Source of the DNA: Schistocerca nitens
Lineage: Eukaryota > Arthropoda > Insecta > Orthoptera > Acrididae
NCBI RefSeq assembly: GCF_023898315.1
Contig: NC_064616.1
Span: 536,939,102 to 537,003,101, forward strand
Direction: 5' to 3'
DNA length: 64,000 nt
Every line of letters starts with the position of its first letter. Within the stretch, counting starts at the first letter, position 1. A program made the position numbers and the translations under genes. The notes under the pieces are model-generated. The model worked only from the letters and a program-made list of their open reading frames with translations, made no database searches and was not told the origin of the DNA. Shown here piece after piece: positions 12,871-22,961 of this stretch.

Positions 12871-14079
12871 TATACTTTTCCATTTAATGACCATAGGATT
12901 TTTAATGGGATTTATAACTGAGGATCACATGGCCTAACGCTACAGATAATTTAATTATACTAAGAATTTTAAAACGTATTTGCTTTACAATTCGATGATC
13001 ATACTCTGTTGTAGAGCGATATGGTACCAGAGAGTGAGAATTTAAAATGTCTTCCACCCCCCACCCCCCCATATGGAGAATTTGATTACTATGTTTTTAT
13101 TACATTTATTTATTCATGAATAGTGTATCTCAGGCACTGCAATAAATATTCCTGTCATATAGAGATATGAGGTACTGTTGACCATTTACTAATGAGAATT
13201 GAGATATTCTGGATTCTGATAATGGTTCTCCGTTGATTGTGATCAGTATTGAGCCTGTCTTGATTGATTACACCGGTCCACAAATTCATCACACTTTATA
13301 TTAACATAAACGAAAATAGCTGTGGTTTATAGGTTTCGATGCTCTGAACACGAATTTCAAGCTAAAAGTTGTCTCCTAGCTCAGCTTCCTACATGCAGAG
13401 GCATTGGGGCAAGGCTCCCTCTACCATATGTAAGTTAGTTCGCCTCTTCCAATACAATTTTGTTGCACTCCTTTACATCATGACACCAGTCACGTTAGTT
13501 TGGTTGTATGTAAAAACCAGACGCGATTTTAACGGTCCTTTGTCACCGGTGCATTCTCTTGTGCTCCGTTAGTTCACTTGTTACCAGATCAAGCATAGTG
13601 GCGGTTTTCTAAGAATGTATGTGAACTGAGGTACTGAAATTAATGGACTGAGTCACTGTACGCATTCACAAAATTGTCCCGTAGCTACAGTAACAAAGCT
13701 GGTAACTTTTGTTACATCTGTACACTTGCTTTGTAGTTAAGCAAACCGAGCATTGCCAAAAGCAGTGAAATAAGCATCGCCTTCTATTACGGGTATGAGT
13801 TGGAGACCAAGATAAATTGTGGTCTCCACATGTGTGGAACATTTTATATTAATCTACACTGAGTGCTTGGATGCATGGTAACAACGTTTCCATGAAGTTT
13901 GGCGTGTCAGGTATTTGGCGTAAACTCTCAAATCGTGGATCGTATTGCTACTTTTGGGTGGTACCTGTCTTGAGGAAAAGAGTCAGTACCAAGAGGAAGA
14001 GGATTTTCTGTTCCATGACATCCAATGTGTCATTTGGCACTTGGGACACAAATACCACCACCAAGCATGGACACACAAA
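12871..14079. other. Non-coding, AT-rich
   Basis: I see nothing supportable. There is a short C-run at about 13059-13070 and a few frames under 80 codons. The right part may belong to the decayed unidentified element beginning near 14080. Confidence 0.45.
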
Positions 14080-14560
14080 GCCGAAAAAAGCAATCGTCAT
14101 TCAGTGACACTGATCCTACGTTTACACTAACATCGTCATCTGGAGAACCACACAAAATCATATAGTGCGAACTCAGTGATCTGATTAGGGATTTAGAACA
14201 TCTACTGTGTAAACCCGCATTCTGGGCCTCATGACTGCAATAATGGAATCTCCTCGCTGGCATTGTACATGCGCCTGTGTTTTGGGAGAGACAGAAAAAA
14301 TCTGAGTATCATTTCGGTACTTAGGGCGACATTACACGGTGCAGTGAGACTGGTGGTTTGTCTTAAGACCTCAACATTACATAATAACCAGACGAGTGGA
14401 GACTCTTTATCGATGACTCAGAAACAATCCTGAAGGCATTAACGTATCACAAGAGTAATGAAAGGTCATCCATCCCTGTCACATATACTGTCGTAGATAG
14501 ACAAAGGTGTACCGCACTGAAATCCGCAATAAACTGTCTTAATTACTGGCTGTAAACTGT
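14080..14560 (+). pseudogene. Decayed coding remnant, transposon-associated family of unknown name
   Basis: In shifting frames the plus strand reads SSFSDTDPTFTLTSSSGEPH (14098 on), then an Asp/Leu-rich stretch, then DEWRLFIDDSETILKALTYH (from 14391) and SSIPVTYTVVDRQRC. I recognise this order from repetitive insect and arthropod proteins in which EWRLFIDSS is strongly conserved, but I cannot give the family a firm name or function. Multiple stops (for example before SDLIRDLE) show it is dead. It lies immediately 5' of the BovB-like LINE and may have been its insertion target. Confidence 0.4.
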
Positions 14561-14838
14561 CTTAATGGCTGGTTTGTGAAGATTTCAAATTTAATGCGTT
14601 ATTGGTTTTGCAAGGAGGTTACACTTATTACGGCTGCTACCTGTGCGAGTGGGATAGCCGGGAAACAGAAAAAAAAACTACGCACAAAGAGAATAGCCTC
14701 AATGAACAGCTCTGGTGCCTGGATAAAAGATATTGTCAAGAATTAATCACAACATAATTATTCTCCTACCATTGCACATTAAGCGGGAGTCATGGCAGCA
14801 TTTGTAAGGTATGTGTAAGAATTTCAGTATTTGTATAT

Positions 14839-17094
14839 ACCTGGACTTCGCCAGATGGCCAACACCGGAACCAAATTGATTACATACTTTGTAATCAGAG
14901 GTGGAAGAGCGCGGTTCAGTCAGCTACAACAAGACCTGGGGCTGACTGCGGATCAGATCATGAGCTCCTGATTGCAAAATTTCGGCTGAAACTTCAGAAT
15001 GTAGCAAAAAGTATCCCAACTTGCAGATACGACCTTAACTCTATACCCTCCGACTATGCTGCAGAGGTACAAAACAGATTTAATGTATTACAGCTGGAGG
15101 ACAAAAGCTCGCAAGAGATGTGGACAGAAGTAGCTAATACTGTCAAAGAGGCCGCAGAAAAACACATTCCCAAGAAAAGGAACAGTAAGAAGGCTAGATG
15201 GCTATCAGTTGAGGCACTGCAAGTTGCAGAAGAACAAAGGAAAGCAAAAATCAAGGGAGATAGATCAGCTATGTTTGAATTAAATAAAGATTTTTAGAAA
15301 TTAGCTAGAAGAGATAAAAATATATTCTTTAATGAACAGTGCAAGGAAATTGAAGATAGTAACGTAATGGGGAAGACAAGAGACCTTTATAAGAAAATTA
15401 GAGAAATTAAAGGAAAATTCCAGGCAAAAATTGGAATGATAAAAGATAGAAACGGGAAAGATCTGAGTGAAGCAGAGGATGTTAAGGAAAGATGGGCAGA
15501 ATATGTAGAAGACCTATACAAGAAAGAACTGCATCATGACAGGGCTCCTACTGCTGATGTTAATGTTAATTTAGAACTAGAGCCAGATATTTTGGAGAGC
15601 GAAATCCAGTGGGCCCTTGAAAATATGGCTGATAACAAAACTAGTGGACATGATGAAATACCAGCAGAATTGTTTAAAGTCACTGGAAAGGATGCAGTGA
15701 AAGTGCTGCACTCAATATGTCAAAAAATATGGATCACGCAGCAGTGGCCAGAAGACTGGAAAAGATCAGTATTCATCCCCATTCCAAAGAAGAAAAGTTC
15801 TAAAGAATGCTCAGATTACCGAACAATCGCACTTATTTCACATGCTAGCAAAGTTATGTTGAAAATCTTACAAAATGGACTTCGCCAATATCTAGATCGA
15901 GAGCTGACAGAAGAACAAGCTGGATTTAGGAAAGGAAGAGGAACTAGAGATCAAATTGCTAACATTCGGTGGATTATGGAAAGAACGAGAGAATTCCAGA
16001 AAGATGTGTACCTCTGCTTTATTGACTACGCCAAAGCCTTTGACTGCGTCGATCACAACAAATTATGGAACGTACTGAAAAACATGGGTGTACCAGATCA
16101 CCTCATTCATCTGATACGGAGTTTATACCCTGACCAAGAAGCCACGGTGACAACTATGTATGGAACAACGAAATGGATAAAGATTCAGAAAGGGGTCCGG
16201 CAAGGCTGCATACTGTCACCGTACTTATTCAATCTGTATGCAGAACATGTCATGAGGAATGCGAGGCTAGATGAAGGAGAAACAGGAATTAAAATAGCTG
16301 GAATAAATGTAAACAACCTCTGGTACGCGGATGATACGATCCTGTTGGCAGAAAGTGAAGAAGAATTGAGAACACTCTTACTGATGGTGAAAGACGAAAG
16401 TGAAAAGGCTGGTCTTATGCTGAATGTGAAGAAAACGAAAATTATGGCAACTACACCTACCAATTCGTGGGATATAGCAGGAGAAACCATGGAGGTAGTG
16501 ACCACATTCAGTTATCTCGGTTCCCAGATCTCTGCTGACGGTGACTGCAGCCATGAAATCCGGAGACGCCTGTTGCTCGGTAGACAGGCGATGTCAAACC
16601 TTGACAAGGTTATAAGGTCCAGAGATATAACACTAGCAACAAAGATCCGTATTGTGAGGGCTATGGTCTTTCCAGTTGTGATGTATGGATGTGAGGCCTG
16701 GACCATTAGAAAGGCTGAACGGCGAAGAATTGACTCCTTCGAATTGTGGTGTTGGAGGAAACTTCTTAGAGTTCCATGGACTGCAAAGAGAACCAACAGA
16801 TCAATATTGGAGCAAATTAAACCAGATTTCTCCCTGGAAGGTCTAATCTTAAAACAAAAGCTGACCTACTTTGGACACACAATGCGAAGGCATGCCTCGC
16901 TGGAAAAAACATTAATGCTGGGGAAGATTGAAGGAACTAGAAGAAGAGGACGTCAGAGGATGAGATGGATCGGTGGCATCACAGAAGCAATGTGTTCCAA
17001 CCTGGAAGGTCTACGGGAGAAAGTGCAAGACAGGAAAAAGTGTCGTGATTTGGTTCATGGGGTCACGAAGAGTCGGAACCGACTAAACGAATAG
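14839..17094 (+). pseudogene. BovB/RTE endonuclease (C-terminal part) and reverse transcriptase
   Basis: One frame encodes the end of an apurinic-type endonuclease and a complete reverse transcriptase. From 14839 it reads TWTSPDGQHRNQIDYILC, then GADCGSDHELLIAKF with the catalytic SDH block. A TAG at 15296-15298 interrupts the linker, after which 575 codons are open from ATG 15367. RT blocks are visible: SVFIPIPKKKSSKECSDYRT, QAGFRKGRGTRDQIANIRW, FIDYAKAFDCVDH (first catalytic Asp), GVRQGCILSPYLFN and LWYADDTILLAES (YADD at 16324-16335). The C-terminal region has VMYGCEAWTIRKAERRRID and ends KSRNRLNE. These blocks are closely BovB-like. The part from 15367 could still be translated, but the missing endonuclease N-terminus makes it inactive for retrotransposition. 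Confidence 0.92.
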
Positions 17095-17112
17095 AGAGAG
17101 AGAGAGAGAGAT
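14839..17112 (+). mobile_element. BovB/RTE-type LINE, 5'-truncated, well preserved
   Basis: This element of about 2.3 kb starts inside the endonuclease domain (5' truncation is typical of LINE insertion) and ends just past the stop codon in an (AG)n run at about 17093-17112. The 3' end immediately after the ORF and the short simple-repeat tail fit RTE/BovB elements, whose 3' UTRs are short. The reading frame is continuous from 14839 to 17094 except for one TAG (15296-15298). That is far better preserved than any other LINE in the window, so it is a young insertion. Confidence 0.9.
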
Positions 17113-19608
17113 AAGAAGTTTCCAGGACTCAGGTGGGAGAAGATCGCAAACAGGATATTCAATGGTCCAAACATACTCCAGCTGAGGGGAGACACACTTC
17201 TTTGTGTCCACTCTAACTCCTGATTAGCGGCATGTGTGGCACTGTTTTCGTGACAAGATAGCATTGTTGTCAGGAAGCAGGAGAGCCGAAAATCACAGGG
17301 ACCTTATGGATGAATTCATTCGTGCTTATAAGGTCACTGCCTGCAACATGACCCTGAAGATAAAATTTCTTTATATACATGTGTTCGCAGGAAACTGTGG
17401 TGAATTCGGTGATGTGGACGGCAAGCAATCCCTCCAATAAATCTCACTCAGGTAGCAGCGGCACACAGGTAGGATGCTACAGAGATAGGCTTTACACACC
17501 ACCAATACGAAGAAGCCAAAAAAAAAAAACGTGAATACTGTGGTGGATCCCAACCACTCTTGCAACGGTACACGGGCTCACCACGTATCTTCTCAGTCCT
17601 CAACTATAAAATTTTTATAGGCACAGTCTCAGCACCTGTAATAAATAAACACACATATGGAACAATTTAGATGCACTCCTCAGCACATGTGGCTCACTGC
17701 GCGCAGACAACACAAAATGTTGATAAATTCTGTATCTATAAGTAGCAACACCAAAACAAGACAAAAATTTTCATCACCTCATAAGCACCATTTAATACAC
17801 ATACGATAAATAGGTTCATAAACAGAGTTTACAATTAACGTGCCATAAAGAAGAGAAGATGTTCCAGCGAAATGTGAAGAAAATATGAAAGAATAGAAAA
17901 ATGGCCATGGAAAGGACATGAAAATAACACCTCACCGGTACAAGGCAGTTCCATTAACATAACAATCTATTCGTATACATAAAAATGTACAAAAATTACA
18001 AGGTACTAGGCAGCTCAACTGGATTGAACGATCGTTATCAAATCATCATTAACAATAATAACAAATGGAAACACTAATTCTACCACTATAAAACATAAAA
18101 CTTTGTTAACAGACTAACATTTGGATTCACCAAATCACATTTGCGCCACAGTACGAAGGAAACAAAAACTCCAAACATACAGGATTTCAGTCATAGCTTG
18201 GTTGGCTACATACATCAATTATACCACTGGATAATATTTGTAGAATACAGTTTAAAAAGGCAACTTAAAGGATTTCACTTACTATTTCATCAGTCAATGC
18301 CCCATTTTCAAAAGTTACCCATATCTCACCAAAACTAAGGAAGGAGGGAAATATTTTCGTATTTATTTTTCATATTCCATCTCTTTAATCAACGTTTTAC
18401 TTCCAGTAAGTTCCGATGTAAGTGGCTCTATCGCGACTGCTCTTAAATCTTCATCAGAAAACTTTGTGTATCTACATATTACAAAATATACTAAAACATC
18501 TCATATTCTGTAAAATATATTAACATTAGTATTCTTTCAGATTTATCATGATAGAATCCTAATGTGTGCTACATTACAATGAAGGGTGCTGTGTCGAATC
18601 AACCGTAGTCGTCTTACATTCTTTTAAATAACAAATGTCTTCATTTCCTTTGATACCAAGAAAATACCTCAAAAAACCACAAAATAGGATTTGGTTCTAT
18701 TCCTTTAAGCACCAGACAGCGATTTGCACCTCTAATCATCAATATTGTAATAGGACGACCGGAGCGAATGATGTGGTCGTGGTTGTAAGGTGTGGCTGGG
18801 TAGAAGAAGGTGACTGTGCTTAGCAATCTTCCTCTTTATTGTTGGTTCTTCCAATACATTTTCTGGTAGCTCAGCGCCACCGCTCGTGTCGTGGTGGAGA
18901 CGCGTTGATGTGTGCAGCCAGGGGAACGCGACGCCGTGCTCGGTCAGTGGCTGCGCAGGTGGTGGGAGGTTAGGAGCACGAGGCCCTGACTAGCACGCCT
19001 CCTGCAGACGCTGCGGCTCGTGACGACGCCGGGAGTCACCGGTGCAGTAGCGGGCAACGCCCTCCGCCGGCCAGTCCTCGGGAACAGCGTCACTGATGAT
19101 GACGACGTAACAGCGACCGAACGCCCAATCCGTCGAACCGAATGCCGACGCCCACCTCTCATGCCCTTAAATAGTGCAGACCGCTGCTGAATCCACCGGT
19201 TACGTGGCGCTGTGTTTATTAGAATGTTCTCGATGAGTTGGCTAACGCAACCGCGCCACACGCGGCCCACACCTGTGTAATTCTCCTAATTCTGCGTTCT
19301 GGCTGTTGATGGCTGCGGCGCACATACACACGTACCGACGCTCGTTGCAAAACTGTGTCACCTGCATAACACGCTGGCCAGCCTTCGTCCGCCATCTGCC
19401 ATGAGGCTGGCGCATCACGCACTGAAACACACTAAATCACAATTTCGCACCATATTTCCTAAAAATAACACCTTGTCCTCTACAATAACAGTAGACATAG
19501 GCACACTGTATTTCCTTCAGTTAATGACAACCGAAAAATCTCCATAACAAATCTATGTACAGAATTATCTTTTAGACAGCTTCTCAACTTAAATTGAGGA
19601 CTACAGGA
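17113..19608. other. No recognised gene; GC-rich island at about 18830-19430
   Basis: 17113-18830 is AT-rich with frames under 70 codons and no motif. From about 18830 to 19430 the sequence becomes GC- and CpG-rich. On the minus strand it offers a TATTTAAG box near 19165 and an AATAAA near 18835, about 330 bases apart, as in an LTR or a short promoter-exon block. The frames there (108 codons at most) are Arg/Ser-rich and resemble nothing I know. It could be a solo LTR, a promoter or a first exon; I cannot decide. Confidence 0.35.
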
Positions 19609-19812
19609 CGAGCCGGCCGGAGTGGCCGAGCGGTTCTAGGCGCTACAGTCTGGAACCGCGCGACCGCTACTGTCGCAGGTTCTAATCCTACCTCGGGCAT
19701 GGATGTGTGTGATGTCCTTAGGTTAGTTAGGTTTAAGTAGTTCTAAGCTCTAGGGGACTGATGACCTCAGAAGTTAAGTCCCATAGTGCTCAGAGCCATT
19801 TGAACCATTTGA
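19609..19812 (+). mobile_element. SINE (family A), full length
   Basis: The tRNA-like head has A-box TGGCCGAGCGGTT and B-box GGTTCTAATCC (one change). The body contains GATGTGTGTGATGTCC and the tail ends CATTTGAACCATTTGA. The 9-base target-site duplication ACTACAGGA lies at 19600-19608 and 19813-19821. Confidence 0.95.
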
Positions 19813-19821
19813 ACTACAGGA

Positions 19822-21479
19822 AGAGACATCGCCCAGCAAAGCCTTTAATTTGTGGGGAAACCAATGGTCATCATTTCATCTCTGACGACTCTTTAAAACA
19901 AAATGAAACTCAGAAAATAAAACTGTTTCATCCTCAGTCCTTCAAGGGAATCCGTAAATCCACAAAATCAATTCAAATAAGCTCATAAGAATTTACTGAC
20001 ACAGCCAATAACGAAGTAATCACATCATTCTCTTCAAAACATCTTTGAAACATTTCTACTCACCATATCAACCTGCAGAAACCATTATAAGACAATTAAC
20101 ATCTCTGGAACACATTCTGTTTCACATCTCACTCACAATCATTGATTTCCTTTGCTTTAATTTCAGATAAACATACACACTATCTAACAGATAATCAGAC
20201 TCTTTGCACCACTCTGACACCAACAACACTGATAGTAAAAGATCCATTCTCTCGTAGACAAACGACCAACTCATTAGTAAGAAAACAGCACACAATTTAA
20301 TGATAAAATTATGCAATACATCAGCTGAGGTAACCTTGTACTTGCTAGGCACATCATACACAGTGTTAGCGTATGCCTCTAAGGCATAAGATAGTAATCT
20401 CAGTTCATATTATATTCACATTCTTCCTCGCAGTTTACTCGCAATGATTCATTAATGGTGGAACAGAGAAACCATCCATCACATCGTATACTTGTGTCAT
20501 ACAAGAGACAACCAGTTGCAAAATAAAAATTCACTTTTCAACATACAAGAACAGAATAATGACTTCATCGAAACAAATGGATAATCATACACTGAAAATA
20601 CAAAACTGAAAAAAATTCGAACTTTCAACACATCAGATCCTGCCTGCACGCATGCTGCATCTTGTACTGAACTTCACTGCTTAGAACCTATCCACTCATG
20701 ATCACCTCTCATATCTCAAGACTCGCTATAAATAACATCAAAAGATCTTCATCCTGCATCAACTCACTATATCAAACAATCTACAAATTCATCCAATATT
20801 ATTACATCTAATATTCATAAAAAATACATTAAAAAGCAACAGAAAGATGGAATTGCCAAAGGCATATTGAAGAATTACTTGATCACTGAACAAAAATATA
20901 TCTAAGAAATTATACACATGTAGCAATCACACTCCTAATAATCTGACATGTGCCAGATCACTGGACAACAGTTCATTACACGTCAAGATTCATAAGTCAC
21001 CACCCTAATCCTCAAGAATCGTAAATTCCGTAACATATATTGCCTATTATACGGAGAAAACTACCTCACATATTACTCTTGTTTTGTCAATAGAGAAAAA
21101 TCTTATCACCTGAAAGGTAAACTTAGAAAGACTATAGAAGTTGCCTTCGACAAAGAATACAGATAAGATGCCTGTCTGTACAAAGAAATTCAACTACCAC
21201 ATAAACAGATGTAAATAAAAATTTTATAATTAATAACGGAGCGTCAGAAATATGGTACCACCACAATTTCTGACAAGGAACTTTGTACTGGGCTCTGTAG
21301 ATCTTAAATCTACACACCTCACTTTTTGCTACTTGGTTTCCATATCTGTTACTAATGACTTGCAACATAATGCATTCCCTGTCAAAAAATTGGAAACCTC
21401 CCACCGCAAGCTCACTGACTCTCAAAGACATTATAATTACAATTTTCCTGGTGTTAGCACAAAAATTCAACTCAGTGAA
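19822..21479. other. AT-rich, non-coding
   Basis: I see no gene or repeat. The frames are short (the longest, 128 codons on the minus strand at 21132-21518, has no motif and runs into LINE-A). It ends sharply at the LINE-A 5' boundary. Confidence 0.5.
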
Positions 21480-22093
21480 GTATAAATAGCAAATCCCCAA
21501 GAACAATCCATTGCACAAACAGAATTCTAACAGACCAATATTAAAACACTAGACCCTACAGCCCAGACAATCAGATACATGTATTTCACAGAAATATTGC
21601 ACATCTCAGGAATTTTGAAGAACACTAGCACTTAGATACCAGCAAAGAAAACGGCAGTATACTTTCCAACAGGAAATTCACTACTCATTGACACATATGA
21701 AAAATGGACGCAAACTCTTTGAACAATGAGGTGTCATTAATATCATATGTTTAGAAAACATGACTCAGACATATGTACTGTCTAACAGAAGGAAGATTCC
21801 CTAAAAAAAAAGTCACTGTTCCATATACCTTTCATGAAATATATCTAAGAAGATTCCCAAGTGCTTTTCTAGGCCAGAAAGTTACTGTGTTACTAATCAT
21901 TCATCAAGACTGCTCGTCAGAAAGGAAAAATCCCAATAGCGGCTACATGTCCTGTAATACACAAAAACAAATCAAGCAAATGTAAATTCCCGTTACAGTA
22001 TGACATAGGAAGAAGTCTAACTCTAACTTAAGCACAAGAAGAAAGCAAATAAATGTGTTAGTACACTCTTATCACAGCAATACGTCTAGCCAC

Positions 22094-22155
22094 GGGGGAC
22101 TGATGATCTTCGCTGTTTAGTCCCCCGTAAACATCCCAACAACCACCACCACCAC
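22094..22155 (+). mobile_element. Short SINE-tail insertion with TSD
   Basis: This 62-base insert within LINE-A begins GGGGGACTGATGATCTTCGC, contains TTTAGTCCCCC and ends in (CCA)n repeats. It is flanked by the 11-base duplication CGTCTAGCCAC (22083-22093 and 22156-22166). LINE-A copy 1 has the uninterrupted site (near 12258-12270, reverse strand). It is a severely 5'-truncated SINE inserted by target-primed reverse transcription. Confidence 0.88.
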
Positions 22156-22639
22156 CGTCTAGCCACAGACTTGACTTCATGACACATTTCCACGTATTGA
22201 CATAAAAATACAAGAACTGTGGGCAAGAAACTGTATATGTATCAAGTAATGTTTTGAGTAATGAGTGGATAAGGAACTTCTAGTCTCAACAGTTGTAAAA
22301 TACACAGAATTAATGAGCCTAAACCTGATCGCTGTTCACCGAGGTATGTTCTTAAAGTAACATATTATCTTTGACTGGTTCAAAACTTCTCACGTAACAT
22401 AATTTCAGCATCAAGAATAGAAACATAGTCAACACTTCCAGAATAGCACACCAAGCTTCTTAATTGCTCTTAGTGTGATTAACTTTCCTCACTGTCCATA
22501 AATGAATGGCACATTGGGGTACACGGAAAGAGCCTCCCCACAGATCGTGCAGTTAATGTCATGAAAAACCAAACGATCGAGCGTACCCTGGGCAACGTTG
22601 GAAGATATTCCAGCGGCAAATCTTTCCACCACCAAAACA

Positions 22640-22890
22640 CTACATCTGATAGGTTCTTTTCAAAACCAGACCTTACAGAAATTTCCTTCAACAATAGAAG
22701 GAATATCAACAGGGAAAGGAATATTGTTAGCGAACAGTTTAAAACAAAGAACTGTGACCTCGTCCTCATACAGGAAACTCATAGAGGTCCAAATGATAGA
22801 AGACCAAAGATTAATGGAATGACATTAACCATTGTCAGACCCAGCACACAATATGGCAGGGGAATATTTGCTAAAACAGTTTTGAATATC
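22640..22890 (+). pseudogene. LINE-A endonuclease N-terminal fragment
   Basis: The plus strand reads RNIVSEQFKTKNCDLVLIQ then ETHRGPND, the start of the endonuclease with its conserved Q-E-T-H block. It matches copy 1 near 11640-11760. The frame breaks shortly before the CR1 insertion point at 22890. Confidence 0.8.
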
Positions 22891-22961
22891 TACATCTATA
22901 TCTACGTGGTTGCTCTGCTATTCAAAATGAAGTGCCTCCCAGAGCGTTCAATGAACAACCT

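Larger units (their letters stand above)
21480..22890 (+). mobile_element. LINE-A copy 2, 5' portion (interrupted by CR1)
   Basis: From GTATAAATAGCAAATCC onward it is collinear with the reverse complement of 11580-12870. It covers the whole 5' region and the start of the endonuclease, and stops at 22890 after the segment GCTAAAACAGTTTTGAATAT. The rest of the same element resumes at about 27641. The two halves together match copy 1 almost without a gap, so the CR1 between them is a later insertion. Confidence 0.85.

Noticed and set aside
16185..16796. Minus-strand frames of 94-106 codons opposite the BovB-like RT
   Set aside because: Shadows of the real plus-strand RT frame.
18944..19270. 108-codon Arg/Ser-rich protein on the minus strand
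   Set aside because: No homology I recognise; GC-rich sequence makes such frames by chance.
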